64,000 bases of DNA, from NCBI GenBank assembly GCA_006969625.1, contig CP030885.1:2243430-2307429 (forward strand), written 5' to 3'. The notes beneath the pieces are model-generated. The model saw nothing but the letters and a program-made list of their open reading frames with translations, was not told the origin of the DNA and made no database searches. Source of the DNA: Rhodospirillaceae bacterium (GTDB lineage: Bacteria; Pseudomonadota; Alphaproteobacteria; Kiloniellales; DSM-21159). This document shows, in pieces, positions 17,579 through 26,588 of this stretch. Every line of letters begins with the position of its first letter. The stretch's first letter is position 1. A program made the translations under genes and the position numbers.

Positions 17579-18748
17579 TTAAGGTCGGGCGTAGGGATCG
17601 AACAGCTTGCGGTGCGCCTCCAGGGCATAGCGGTCCGTCATTCCCGCAATGTAGTCGGCCACGACGCGCGCCCGCGCCGTCTCGTCACGAGCGCTCTCCG
17701 CCTCGCGGCGCCAATCTTCGGGCAGGGTATTGGGCTCCTGCATGTAGAGGCCGAAGAGCTCGCCGACCACCCGCTTCGCCTTCGAGGTCTGGCGGTTGAC
17801 GAGATAGTGGCGGTACATGCGGGTGAAGAGGAAGGCCCGGAGAACGCGGTCGTTCTGGCGCATCGCTCCGGAAAAGGCAACCGTCGGCCCGCCGGCGCCG
17901 CGCACCTCGGCGACGCTGCGCGGCGCCTGCCGCTCCAACCGCCGCCGCGTCTCGCTCAGCAGGTCTTCGACCATCAGGTTGATCAGACGGCGGATGCTCT
18001 CGTGGATCCAGCGTGCCGGCACGATCCCGGGATAGAGCCGGCGCACCTCCGCGAAGACCGGCCCGACCAGGGGCAGCTCCAGCAAATCCTCGATGTCGAA
18101 AAGGCCGGCGCGCAGCCCGTCGTCGATGTCGTGGTTGTTGTAGGCGATGTCGTCGGCCAGTGCGGCGACCTGCGCCTCTAGGCTCGGCCAGCCCTGCAGC
18201 TCGAGATCCCACGCCTGGCTGAAGGCGGCGAGCGAGGCGCGCGGCTCGGCGACCGGCCCGTTGTGCTTGACCACGCCCTCCAGGGTCTCCCAGGTCAGGT
18301 TGAGGCCGTCGAACTCGGCGTAGCGCGCCTCCAGTTCGGTCAGGATGCGGAAGGCCTGCTCGTTGTGGTCGAAGCCACCGTGCTGTGCCGTTACCGCGGC
18401 CAGGGCCTCCTCGCCGGCATGGCCGAAGGGCGTATGGCCCAGGTCGTGCGCCAGGGCGACCGCCTCGGCCAGATCCTCGTTGAGTCCGAGCTGGCGGGAG
18501 ACCGAGCGGGCGATCTGCGCCACCTCCAGCGAGTGGGTCAGACGCGTCCGGTAGTAGTCGCCTTCGTGGTAGACGAAGACCTGGGTCTTGTACTGCAGCT
18601 TGCGGAAGGCGCCGGAATGGACGATGCGGTCGCGGTCGCGCTGGAAGGCCGTGCGGGTCGGGCTCTCCGGCTCGGAGCGCAGGCGCCCGCGGCTGGCGGC
18701 CGGGTCGCAGGCATGAGAGGCCAAGGCAATGGGCGTGGGCTGGCTCAT
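17579..18748 (-). CDS. dgt: dGTPase-like HD-domain triphosphohydrolase
   Basis: A 389-residue member of the deoxyguanosinetriphosphate triphosphohydrolase-like family (type 2 length). [20 protein letters not shown] near residue 30 and the HD metal site [20 protein letters not shown] near residue 95 identify it. Further HD-family residues are in [13 protein letters not shown] near residue 195. These enzymes hydrolyse dNTPs to deoxynucleosides and triphosphate. It is the first gene of the minus-strand series and is divergent from erpA with 123 bases between the two starts. Confidence 0.94.
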   Translation of the reverse strand: MSQPTPIALASHACDPAASRGRLRSEPESPTRTAFQRDRDRIVHSGAFRKLQYKTQVFVYHEGDYYRTRLTHSLEVAQIARSVSRQLGLNEDLAEAVALAHDLGHTPFGHAGEEALAAVTAQHGGFDHNEQAFRILTELEARYAEFDGLNLTWETLEGVVKHNGPVAEPRASLAAFSQAWDLELQGWPSLEAQVAALADDIAYNNHDIDDGLRAGLFDIEDLLELPLVGPVFAEVRRLYPGIVPARWIHESIRRLINLMVEDLLSETRRRLERQAPRSVAEVRGAGGPTVAFSGAMRQNDRVLRAFLFTRMYRHYLVNRQTSKAKRVVGELFGLYMQEPNTLPEDWRREAESARDETARARVVADYIAGMTDRYALEAHRKLFDPYARP

Positions 18749-18871
18749 GGCGCACGTCCCTACCCCACTCGTCCGAGGCCGGCAACGCTCGTTCGCCGGG
18801 CATAGCGTCCCTTAACAGCCGCCGCCCGATGCATTACATCTAGAGGCACAAACCAAGTCGGAGACTCTGAT
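18749..18871. promoter_or_regulatory. Divergent dgt / erpA promoter region
   Basis: This 123-base gap separates two opposite starts. For erpA, TTAACA at 18812-18817 and TACATC at 18835-18840 are 17 bases apart and could be weak -35 and -10 boxes. GGAG lies about 10 bases before the erpA ATG. I see no convincing Fe-S regulator (IscR or Fur-type) box by eye. Confidence 0.35.
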
Positions 18872-19225
18872 ATGCCGGACAGCGCAGGGATTCCCGCCTT
18901 CAGCGTCAGCCCCAATGCCGCCAAGCGCATCACCGTGCTGGCCGCGCAGGAAGCCGAACCGCACACCATGCTGCGCGTCTCGGTCTCGGGCGGCGGCTGC
19001 TCGGGCTTCCAGTATGGCTTCGATTTCGACAGCCAGGTGAATGCCGACGACCAGGTGTTCGAGCGCGACGGGGCGAAGGTCGTGATCGACGAGACCTCGC
19101 TGGAGCTGCTGCAGGGCAGCCAGATCGATTTCGTCGAGGACTTGATGGGCAGCTATTTCAAGATCGAAAACCCACAGGCCGAATCCTCCTGCGGTTGCGG
19201 CTCGTCGTTTTCCATCGCGCTCTAG
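18872..19225 (+). CDS. erpA: Iron-sulfur cluster insertion protein ErpA
   Basis: A 117-residue A-type carrier that passes Fe-S clusters to apoproteins. The three conserved cysteines are present: Cys43 in SGGGCSGFQYGF, and Cys107 and Cys109 in ESSCGCGSSF. LLQGSQIDFVEDLMGSYFKI is typical of the HesB/IscA family. Placement beside dgt, argS and xthA, and not in an isc or suf cluster, fits ErpA as in other alphaproteobacteria. It probably serves essential Fe-S enzymes, among which IlvD in this window is a plausible client (inference). Confidence 0.94.
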   Translation: MPDSAGIPAFSVSPNAAKRITVLAAQEAEPHTMLRVSVSGGGCSGFQYGFDFDSQVNADDQVFERDGAKVVIDETSLELLQGSQIDFVEDLMGSYFKIENPQAESSCGCGSSFSIAL

Positions 19226-19261
19226 CGTTTCCGTCCTGACCGCGGGCCCTGCGGCCTGCTA

Positions 19262-19291
19262 GAACGGCCTCGGCGCTGCGCGGGGCCGTTC
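19262..19291 (+). terminator. Stem-loop after erpA
   Basis: GAACGGCC at 19262-19269 pairs with GGCCGTTC at 19284-19291 around a 14-base loop, in the 119-base gap between erpA and xthA. It lacks a following T run, so it may act as a weak or Rho-assisted terminator, or only as an mRNA end-protecting hairpin. Confidence 0.4.
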
Positions 19292-19344
19292 GCCTTCAGG
19301 CGCGCTGCCGCACCCGTCAGGCCGCACCGCCGCGAAGGTCACCC

Positions 19345-20121
19345 ATGGTCAAGATCGCAAGCTGGAACGTGAACTCGATCAAAGTCCGCGTGGCGGCGGT
19401 GCTGGACTGGCTGGACGAGGCGAAACCCGACATCCTGCTGATGCAGGAGTTGAAGTGCCGGACGGAAGACTTTCCGGCAATGGAGTTTTCCAGCCGCGGC
19501 TTCAAGAGCCTGGCGCTCGGGCAAAAGAGCTACAACGGCGTCGCCATCGTCTCCCGCGACGAGATCTCGCAAGCGCGCGAGGGCCTGGAGGGCGACGCCG
19601 AGGATGCCCAGGCCCGCTATCTCGAGGCTACCACCTGCGGCCTGCGGGTCGCCTCGATCTACCTGCCCAACGGCAATCCGGTCGGCGGCGAGAAGTTCGC
19701 CTACAAGCTCGCCTGGATGGCGCGCCTGACCGAGCGCTCGCAAGCGCTGTTGGCCGCCGAAGAGCCGACCGTCCTGGGCGGCGACTACAACGTCATCCCC
19801 GAGCCGCTCGACTGCCACGACCCGGCGGCCTGGGCGGACGATGCGCTGTTCCGACCGGAAAGCCGAGCCGCCCTCCGCCGCATCGCCTATCTCGGCTACA
19901 CCGATGCCTACCGCGCCCTGCACGGCAACCGGCCGGGCGCCTATACCTTCTGGGACTATCAGGGCGGCGCCTGGCCGGCGGACGAGGGCATCCGCATCGA
20001 CCATCTGCTGCTCAGCCCCACCGCTGCCGATCGCCTGGCCGCCTGCGAAATCGACCACGGTCCGCGCGGCAAGGACAAGCCGAGCGACCACACGCCGATT
20101 TGGTGCGAGCTGAGGGAGTAG
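19345..20121 (+). CDS. xthA: Exodeoxyribonuclease III
   Basis: A 258-residue AP endonuclease / 3'-exonuclease of the EEP superfamily, used in base excision repair. The order of motifs is canonical: MVKIASWNVNSIKVRVAAVL, LMQELKCRTEDFP with the metal-binding Glu near residue 34, YNGVAIVSR, SIYLPNG, GGDYNVIPEP near residue 150, GAYTFWDYQGGAWPADEGIR, IDHLLLSP, and the terminal SDHTPIW with the catalytic Asp-His. It is followed by the rhomboid gene after 8 bases. Confidence 0.97.
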   Translation: MVKIASWNVNSIKVRVAAVLDWLDEAKPDILLMQELKCRTEDFPAMEFSSRGFKSLALGQKSYNGVAIVSRDEISQAREGLEGDAEDAQARYLEATTCGLRVASIYLPNGNPVGGEKFAYKLAWMARLTERSQALLAAEEPTVLGGDYNVIPEPLDCHDPAAWADDALFRPESRAALRRIAYLGYTDAYRALHGNRPGAYTFWDYQGGAWPADEGIRIDHLLLSPTAADRLAACEIDHGPRGKDKPSDHTPIWCELRE

Positions 20122-20129
20122 CCGCGGCC

Positions 20130-20909
20130 ATGCCCTTCCTGCCGCTCTACGACAGCAACCCGCGGGTCTACGTCCAGACGCCCTGGGTGACCTACGGCCT
20201 GATCGCGACCTGCGTTCTGGTGTTCCTGATGCAGGTCGGCGGCGGTGAGCGGCAGTACATGGCGATGCTGTACGGCTACGGGTTCGTGCCGGCGGTGTTC
20301 AGCGGCGCCGCGGAGCTGGCGCCCGGGCTGCAGGCCGTGCCGAGCGCGCTGACCCTGGTGACCAGCCAGTTCCTGCACGGCGACTGGCTGCACCTGATCT
20401 TCAACATGCTGTTCCTCTGGGTCTTCGGCGACAACATCGAGGACGCGCTGGGGCACGCCAAGTACCTGGCGTTCTACCTGCTCTGCGGGGTTGCCGCGGC
20501 GCTTGCCCACTTCGTCTTCAATTTCGGCTCCGAGGTGCCGACCGTCGGCGCCTCGGGCGCGATCTCCGGCTTGCTCGGCGCCTATCTGCTGCTCTATCCG
20601 CGGGCCTGGGTTCTGGTGCCCTTCGGCTTCATCCCGATCTTGCTCCCGGCGGGGCTGATGCTGGTCGTCTGGTTCGGCTTCCAGCTCTTGGGCGTCGTCG
20701 ATGCGGCCGCCAGCAACGTCGCCTGGTGGGCGCATATCGGCGGTTTCGTGGTCGGCGTCGCCCTGGCACCGGCGATGAAGCGGCAGGTCGTCCCGCTGTT
20801 CGGCGGACAGAAGCCGCCGAAGAACCTGCAGTTCGACCGCAGCGGCGGTTGGCGGCGCCGGCGTGGGAGCGGCGGATCGGGGCCCAAGTCCCGCGGCCCT
20901 TGGTCATGA
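20130..20909 (+). CDS. Rhomboid family intramembrane serine protease
   Basis: A 259-residue membrane protease. Six hydrophobic segments surround the rhomboid signatures: TSQFLHGDWLHLIFNMLFLW near residues 78-97 (with the HxxxN loop), catalytic Ser142 in VGASGAISGLLGAYL, and catalytic His202 in AWWAHIGGFVVG. The C-terminal tail after residue 225 is basic and glycine-rich. It cleaves membrane-anchored substrates within the bilayer; the substrate is unknown. It is tightly packed between xthA (8-base gap) and the amine oxidase gene (4-base ATGA overlap). Confidence 0.94.
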   Translation: MPFLPLYDSNPRVYVQTPWVTYGLIATCVLVFLMQVGGGERQYMAMLYGYGFVPAVFSGAAELAPGLQAVPSALTLVTSQFLHGDWLHLIFNMLFLWVFGDNIEDALGHAKYLAFYLLCGVAAALAHFVFNFGSEVPTVGASGAISGLLGAYLLLYPRAWVLVPFGFIPILLPAGLMLVVWFGFQLLGVVDAAASNVAWWAHIGGFVVGVALAPAMKRQVVPLFGGQKPPKNLQFDRSGGWRRRRGSGGSGPKSRGPWS

Positions 20910-22186
20910 GCGGCGAGCCGGCCCTGATCGTCGTCGGCGCCGGCGCTGCCGGCCTGGCGGCGGCCAAGGCGGCCCGGAATTGCGGTGCGAGCGTCAAGGT
21001 GCTGGAGGCCGCAGGGCGCATCGGCGGCCGCGCCCACACTCGCACGACCCGCAACGGCTATCCCTGGGATGCCGGCGCCCATTGGCTGCACCACGCCGAG
21101 CGCAACCCCTTCACCGCGCTGGCCGACCGGCTCGGCCACGCCTACCTCGCCAGGTTCGCAGGCTTCCGGATCTTCGGCGCAGCGGGCTTTCTCGACGATC
21201 GGGAGGTGGCCGACTGGACCGCCTGGTCGGACGCGGCCTTCGCGGCGGTGGAGGCGCTTGGGGCAAGCGGCCAGGACGTCGCCGCCGCCGAAGCGGTCCC
21301 CGAGCATCCACGCTGGAGGCATCTCTTTGCGAACTGGTACGCCGCTCTCGCCGGCGCCCCGCCGGATCAGGAGTCCGCGCTGGACTACGCCCGCTCGGCC
21401 GACAGCGAAAACAACTGGCCGCTCGAGCGGGGCTACGGCGCCCTGGTCGCCGCCTGGGGCGCCGACGTGCCGGTCGAGCTGGACACGCCGGTTACCCGCA
21501 TCGACACCCGCGGCAAAGGGGTTGTCGTCGAGACACCAAAGGGCACGCTGCGCGGCAAGGCGGCCGTCGTCGCCCTGCCGCTCGGGGCGCTGCGCGCGGG
21601 GCGGGTGCGGTTCGTCCCCGAACTTCCTTTGCCGGTCCGCGAGGCGCTGCAGGGCCTGCATCCGGGCTACGCCAACAAGGTGGCGCTCGAGCTCGACGAA
21701 GCGCTGCTCGCCGACGTCGCGCCGACCAGCTACCTTTCCTTCGACGAGGGGCCGGAGACGATCCGCTTCCAGCTGCGCAGCTTCGGCCGGCCCATGGTGG
21801 TCGGCTACCTGGCGGGCCCCTTCGCCGCCGAAATCGAGGCCGAAGGGCCACAGGCGATGATCGCTTTCGCGCGCGAGCGGCTGGTCCGGGTGTTCGGCAG
21901 CGGCGCGGCGCGGCGGATCGACACGGCGCAGACGACGGACTGGCTGCACAATCCCCTAAGCCTCGGCGCCTACTCCTGCGCGCTGCCGGGTCACGCCGCC
22001 GCGCGAACCCAGGTTCAGCAGCCCGTCACCGAACGCCTCGCCCTGGCCGGCGAGTACGCCCACACGAGCCTTTACGGCTGTGTCGAGGGTGCGCGCGCGA
22101 GCGGCGAGCGGGCCGCGGCGCAGGTCTTGTCCGGCCTCGGGCTCAGCCCCCCGCGTGCGCAGCCTGTGTCGGCCCCATCGGCATGA
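20906..22186 (+). CDS. FAD-dependent amine oxidase / NAD(P)-binding oxidoreductase
   Basis: A 426-residue flavoprotein of the monoamine oxidase type. The dinucleotide-binding motif VVGAGAAGLAAAKAARNCGA lies at residues 9-28, followed by EAAGRIGGRAHTR, the amine-oxidase GG-motif. C-terminal LALAGEYAHTSLYGCVEGAR is the FAD-contact end. The substrate (polyamine, amino acid or a carotenoid-like molecule) cannot be told. The ATG at 20906 overlaps the rhomboid stop. Its 3' end overlaps the convergent MlrC gene by 44 bases, an unusually long tail-to-tail overlap. Confidence 0.88.
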   Translation: MSGEPALIVVGAGAAGLAAAKAARNCGASVKVLEAAGRIGGRAHTRTTRNGYPWDAGAHWLHHAERNPFTALADRLGHAYLARFAGFRIFGAAGFLDDREVADWTAWSDAAFAAVEALGASGQDVAAAEAVPEHPRWRHLFANWYAALAGAPPDQESALDYARSADSENNWPLERGYGALVAAWGADVPVELDTPVTRIDTRGKGVVVETPKGTLRGKAAVVALPLGALRAGRVRFVPELPLPVREALQGLHPGYANKVALELDEALLADVAPTSYLSFDEGPETIRFQLRSFGRPMVVGYLAGPFAAEIEAEGPQAMIAFARERLVRVFGSGAARRIDTAQTTDWLHNPLSLGAYSCALPGHAAARTQVQQPVTERLALAGEYAHTSLYGCVEGARASGERAAAQVLSGLGLSPPRAQPVSAPSA

Positions 22187-23660
22187 GGCGGATGCTCGGC
22201 CGCAGGTTGCGGTAGGACAGCGCCAGGTGGTCCACCGGGTTCGGGCCGGGGGCCGCGGCGACGAGCACCTCGCTGGCGATCGGCTGGAAGTCGGCCCGGA
22301 AGTGCACCGAGGACTTCAGCGCCACGATCCGCCTGGCTTCCGGCGCGACGCCAGCGTGGCGGAACATCTCCCGGTCGGCGGCCTGCGCCTTCTTCGAGGT
22401 CACCACCACCTCGACGCCTTCCAGCTCGAGCAGGACCGTCGGGCCGAGCCGCATGCGCGCGCCGCGATAAAACGGCCCGGTACAGGTGAAGCTGCCGTCG
22501 CCGACGCGCTTGACCCGGTAGTCGGCGGTCAGCGGCGCGTGTCCCGGCAGGCCGGAGTGGGCGCCGAGCTCCAGGCGCACATGCGCGCCCTCCCCCGCCT
22601 CTGCCGCCTGGCGGGCGCTCGCGGGGTCGAACAGCAGTCCGAGCACGGCGCTGGGCGCGCGCTGCCGGACCAGCTCGGCCAGCAGCCCGACCGTATCGCC
22701 GTTGCCGCCGGCGCCCGGATTATCCTGGGTGTCGGCCAGGACCACCGGCCCGTCCCCCTTCGCGGAGCGCCGCACCGCGTAGGCCACCGCCTCGCCCGCC
22801 GGCAGGATGCGCCCGGCAAAGGCCGATTCCTGGGCAGCGGCGGCCTCGTAGAGCGCATCGGCGGCGTCCCGGGCTGCCTCGGCGCTCTCGCCGTATGCGA
22901 CGACGCTGGGTCCGGCATGGTGAATGTCGGCCGGCGAGAAGCCGCAGGCAAAGGACAGGCTGGCGACACCCGCCCCTTCCAGCTCGGCGATCCGGCCATA
23001 GAGGCTGCCGGCCGGCTCGATCAGGGTGCAGCCGCTGGTCAAGGGGATCAGGAAGGGAAGCTGCCGGTAGGCCTTGAAGCGCGGACCGCGCCGCGGGCCG
23101 GCATTCATCAGGCGATGCAACAGACGCAGGGCGCGGGCGCCGGTCTCCGCCATGTCGACGTGCGGGTAGGTGCGATAGATGACCAGTCCGTCGGCCAGTT
23201 CGACCATCTCCGGCGTCACGTTGGCGTGCAGGTCGAGGCTGACGACGATGGGCAGCTCGGGGCCGACGCGGTCGCGCAGGCGGCGCAGCAGCTCGCCCTC
23301 GCCGTCCTGATGCGTCTCGGTCACCATGGCGCCGTGCAGGTCGAGGTAGATGCCGTCGAGGCCGCGCAGCACCTCCAGGTCCTCGAGGATCTGCCCGGCG
23401 ATCCGCTCGTAGGCGTCGCGGGTCACCCGGTCCGAGGGCGTCGCCGCGGCCCAGGACAGCGGTTCGACCTGATGACCCAGGCTGCGCGCCTCCTCGATCG
23501 CCCCTGCCGCCGGCAGGTTGACGCCGGAAAGCGCCTCCAGCAGGCCCTGCCCACGCGACAGCGGTGGCCAGGCGCCGCCGGCGGCGAAGGCCTCGAATTC
23601 CGCCTTGGCGGGGGCGAAGGTGTTGGTCTCGTGCTGAAAGCCAGCGACCGCGATCTTCAT
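22143..23660 (-). CDS. M81 family metallopeptidase, MlrC-like
   Basis: A 505-residue protein of the MlrC family, named for the microcystin-degrading peptidase. The start MKIAVAGFQHETNTFAPAKA is diagnostic (ATG at 23660; open frame further upstream belongs to the PAP2 gene in another register). Family motifs include YLDLHGAMVTETHQDGEGEL near residue 105, SLDLHANVTPEMV, and VLADTQDNPGAGGNGDTVGL near residue 300. Most MlrC-like proteins have unknown substrates. It overlaps the PAP2 phosphatase gene by 4 bases and so is translationally coupled to a lipid modification operon, which is unexpected. Confidence 0.9.
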   Translation of the reverse strand: MKIAVAGFQHETNTFAPAKAEFEAFAAGGAWPPLSRGQGLLEALSGVNLPAAGAIEEARSLGHQVEPLSWAAATPSDRVTRDAYERIAGQILEDLEVLRGLDGIYLDLHGAMVTETHQDGEGELLRRLRDRVGPELPIVVSLDLHANVTPEMVELADGLVIYRTYPHVDMAETGARALRLLHRLMNAGPRRGPRFKAYRQLPFLIPLTSGCTLIEPAGSLYGRIAELEGAGVASLSFACGFSPADIHHAGPSVVAYGESAEAARDAADALYEAAAAQESAFAGRILPAGEAVAYAVRRSAKGDGPVVLADTQDNPGAGGNGDTVGLLAELVRQRAPSAVLGLLFDPASARQAAEAGEGAHVRLELGAHSGLPGHAPLTADYRVKRVGDGSFTCTGPFYRGARMRLGPTVLLELEGVEVVVTSKKAQAADREMFRHAGVAPEARRIVALKSSVHFRADFQPIASEVLVAAAPGPNPVDHLALSYRNLRPSIRLMPMGPTQAAHAGG

Positions 23661-24475
23661 GCCGTCCTCCCGCTCGTGCGCGCCATGGCCGACCTCCATA
23701 GCATGACCAGACGCCGGCGTGCGGTCCGCCTGACCAGGCGCCCCGGCGCCGCCAGCCGGGCGCGGCCATCGGCGTTCAGGACGAAGACCCACCTGCGCCG
23801 CGCGCAGGCGTTGCGCAGCCACAGCGTGGTGACCACGGCCACGGCCGCGCCGGCGATCACGTCGCTGACGTAGTGCGCGTTGACCAGCACCCGCGTCAGC
23901 CCGAGCGTCAGGCCGAACAGGATCAGGGCGACGCGGTAGCGCGGCAGGAACAGCGCAAGGACGAGCGCCACCGCCATCAGCGTATTGGCATGGCCCGAGG
24001 GGAAGGAGTGGAAGTCGGGGTCGAAGCTGAAGGGCTGGAAGGTGTACAGCTCGTGCCGCTCCAGCATGCGGGGCCGGGCGCGTCCGAGCAGCACCTTGAA
24101 GAGATTGATGACGATGCCGGAGCCGGCCACGGCGACAAAGAAGAACAGGCTCGCCTGCGCACCCCAGGCGGTCACCGCCCGTCGGATCCGGCCGACCGCC
24201 CCCCAGCGGCGCCAGCCGAGATAGATCGCCAGCAGGCCGCTGCCCCACAGCCAGCCGTCCGACTTGCCGAGGTCGGTCAGCGTGCGGCTGAACTCGAGAA
24301 TCCAGGGATCGAGGGCCCGCACCGCCTCCGAGATCGGCCGGTCGACGGTGACGATGAGCAACGCGCAGGCAGCGAGCGTGTTGCCGAACAGCGGCGAGCG
24401 CCAGAACGGCACCGTGCCGGTCGGCGACAGCAGCGAAGGACGCGGAACCTGCGGCGGCGGGCGGCGCGGGCTCAT
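23657..24475 (-). CDS. PAP2-family lipid phosphatase
   Basis: A 272-residue membrane phosphatase. The three-part PAP2 signature is complete: KVLLGRARP (KxxxxxxRP) near residue 128, FPSGHAN (PSGH) near residue 160, and RVLVNAHYVSDVIAG (SRxxxxxHxxxD-type) near 195. About five hydrophobic segments surround these. It probably dephosphorylates an undecaprenyl or lipid A phosphate in the periplasm. It overlaps both neighbours by 4 bases (ArnT-like upstream, MlrC-like downstream). The C-terminus is strongly basic. Confidence 0.92.
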   Translation of the reverse strand: MSPRRPPPQVPRPSLLSPTGTVPFWRSPLFGNTLAACALLIVTVDRPISEAVRALDPWILEFSRTLTDLGKSDGWLWGSGLLAIYLGWRRWGAVGRIRRAVTAWGAQASLFFFVAVAGSGIVINLFKVLLGRARPRMLERHELYTFQPFSFDPDFHSFPSGHANTLMAVALVLALFLPRYRVALILFGLTLGLTRVLVNAHYVSDVIAGAAVAVVTTLWLRNACARRRWVFVLNADGRARLAAPGRLVRRTARRRLVMLWRSAMARTSGRTA

Positions 24476-26163
24476 GGCTGCAACGTGTACAGGGTGATCG
24501 TCAGCTCGTCGCCCCGCGAGTAGTTCAGCCCCTCCAGGCTGCCGAGCGCGCGGGCGTCCCGTCCTGCGGCCGCGAGGACGGCGCGGAACTCCGCTTCCTC
24601 CTTCTGGCTAACCGCGGCCAGGCCGCACGCGGGATCGGCCAGCAGGGCCTCGGCCGCCCCGTCGCCGCCGATCCCGACCTTGGTCTCCGTGCCGAGCAGG
24701 AAGACCAGGCTCGGCTCGCCGTAGCCGCCGCTGGCCAGGACCGTGTCCGGGCAGGGCTTCACCGCCGCCACCATCTCGGCCAGGCGCGGCGAGAGGCGGA
24801 GCGGGTCGAGGCCGTCGAGCACGAACTCCCAGACCGGTGCCATGAACAGGAAGCTGCCGACGACGAGGCCTGCCATCAGCTTGCGCAGCGGCGCGGTGTC
24901 GAGGTTGCGCAGCACCCAGACCGTCATGGCGGTCAGGGGAAGCGCGACGGCTACGGCCACGAGGTCGACACGGCCGGTCAGGTGGATCGGCCCGCCCATC
25001 ACCGCCATGCCCAGGACGGCGGAGACCGCCACGAAGAGGCCGATGGCGATGCGCCGGGACCAGCGCCGCAGCTTCGGCCGGGCGACGTCCCAGCCGTCCA
25101 GCCCGGCGGCCGCGGCCAGCAGGGCGATCGCCGGGAACGTCGGCATCGTGTAGTGGAGCAGCTTGGTCGCCACGAGTTCGAAGACGATCCAGGTCGGCAC
25201 GATCCAGGCGAGCAGGAATCGCACCTCCGCCTTGCGGCGGTTGACCCAGACCCAGGGCACGGCCAGCCCGGCGAGCAGGCTGTAGGGCCAAAAGGTGACC
25301 CAGAAGGTCAGCAGGTAATAGCCGGGCGGCGCGCCGTGCGATTCCTGGCCCGTCGCCACCTTGCCGAGCAGGTCGCCGCCCACCGCCTCGCGGAAGAAGG
25401 CACCGTCCGTGGCGACCCAAATGGCGATCAGCCACGGCATCACCACCAGCAGCGCCAAGGGCAGACCCCAGTGCAGGCGCAGGCGCGCCAGCGGCCCGAA
25501 GCTGCGCTCCAGGCCGCACAGGGCGGCGACGCTCAGGGCGCTGACCATCAGGTTGATCGGTCCCTTGACCAATCCGCCGAGGCCGATGGCCAGCCAGAAC
25601 AGCGCCACCAGCCAAGCGCTGCTGCGCACCCCCTGCTTCCAATCGAGGTAGAGTCGCGCCAGGGCACCTTGCGCCAGCACGATCGTCGCCAGCAGCATGG
25701 CATCGGTCTTGGCCATCCGCGCCTCGACCGAGAGCAGCACGCAGCCGGCCATCATTAGCGCCGCGAGCAGGGCGGCCTGTGGCCCGACCAGGCGCACGCC
25801 GGCCCAGGCCGTCAGCAGCACGGCGAGCGTCGCACCGAGCAGCGAAGGGATGCGGTAGACCCAGATCTCCGCTGCCTCGGGGCCTCCGGCCAGCGAGGCG
25901 GCGGCAGCCTGCATCCAGTAGATGCCGACCGGCTTCTTGTGCCGGCCCTCGTCCTGGAAGCGGATGTCGACGAAATCGCCGGATTCCAGCATTTGCTTGC
26001 TGGCCTGGGCGAACCGCGCCTCGTCCCGGTCGATCGGCGGCAGGTCGAAGAATCCGGGCAGGAAGAAGGCAAGACACACCAGGGCCAGGGCCAGATACAT
26101 CCAACCGTCCAGCCTGCGCGCCGCGCCGGCCGCGCCGATCGCCTCCACCCCCCGCCCGGTCAT
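24472..26163 (-). CDS. ArnT-like lipid-linked glycosyltransferase
   Basis: A 563-residue polytopic protein of the PMT/ArnT superfamily (GT-C fold). The first periplasmic loop has the catalytic acidic motif DRDEARFAQASKQMLESGDF near residue 46 and then RFQDEGRHKKPVGIYWMQAA, typical of ArnT-type 4-amino-arabinose or galacturonic acid transferases. At least ten hydrophobic segments follow, then a soluble C-terminal domain (about 450-563). It likely transfers a sugar from a polyprenyl phosphate donor to lipid A or LPS core in the periplasm. It overlaps its neighbours by 4 bases on both sides. Confidence 0.9.
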   Translation of the reverse strand: MTGRGVEAIGAAGAARRLDGWMYLALALVCLAFFLPGFFDLPPIDRDEARFAQASKQMLESGDFVDIRFQDEGRHKKPVGIYWMQAAAASLAGGPEAAEIWVYRIPSLLGATLAVLLTAWAGVRLVGPQAALLAALMMAGCVLLSVEARMAKTDAMLLATIVLAQGALARLYLDWKQGVRSSAWLVALFWLAIGLGGLVKGPINLMVSALSVAALCGLERSFGPLARLRLHWGLPLALLVVMPWLIAIWVATDGAFFREAVGGDLLGKVATGQESHGAPPGYYLLTFWVTFWPYSLLAGLAVPWVWVNRRKAEVRFLLAWIVPTWIVFELVATKLLHYTMPTFPAIALLAAAAGLDGWDVARPKLRRWSRRIAIGLFVAVSAVLGMAVMGGPIHLTGRVDLVAVAVALPLTAMTVWVLRNLDTAPLRKLMAGLVVGSFLFMAPVWEFVLDGLDPLRLSPRLAEMVAAVKPCPDTVLASGGYGEPSLVFLLGTETKVGIGGDGAAEALLADPACGLAAVSQKEEAEFRAVLAAAGRDARALGSLEGLNYSRGDELTITLYTLQP

Positions 26164-26540
26164 GATCGCTCGACGTGCTCTCCGGCGGCAGATGTCCGGC
26201 TGCGCTCCAGCGCTTCAGCCTGCGCGGCGACCTCCCGCCGGCGTTCGCCCTTCTCCTTCCAGATGAAGTAGAGGTTGCGGGTGTAGACCGTCACGCCGGC
26301 GCACTGGCCGAGGATGATGACGGGGTCGGCCCGGTGGATGCCGTAGGCCAGCACGATCATCCCGCCGCCGATGGAAAAGTACCAGAAGACCTCGGGCACG
26401 ACACTGCGCCGCGCGCGCTCGGTGGCGATCCATTGCATCAGGAAGCGCATGAAGAACAGGGACTGGCCGAGCAGGCCGATCAGCACCCAGGTCAGCTCGA
26501 TGCTGGTCAGCTGGTCCCACCAGGCGGAAATCTCAGACAC
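26160..26540 (-). CDS. LAB_N domain small membrane protein
   Basis: A 126-residue protein matching the 'lipid A biosynthesis, N-terminal' domain (LAB_N). It has three hydrophobic helices (near 15-35, 50-68 and 75-95) and the family text LLGQSLFFMRFLMQWIATER, VPEVFWYFSIGGGMIVLAYG and RNLYFIWKE. Stand-alone LAB_N proteins often sit beside GT2 and ArnT-type genes, where they may help donor lipid synthesis or flipping (inference). The charged C-terminal 30 residues are variable. It lies 48 bases after the GT2 gene and overlaps the ArnT-like gene. Confidence 0.88.
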   Translation of the reverse strand: MSEISAWWDQLTSIELTWVLIGLLGQSLFFMRFLMQWIATERARRSVVPEVFWYFSIGGGMIVLAYGIHRADPVIILGQCAGVTVYTRNLYFIWKEKGERRREVAAQAEALERSRTSAAGEHVERS

Positions 26541-26588
26541 GCGACCGGGATCCTTCCCTCGACAGGCGTTGGTGGCGGCTTCGGCGGG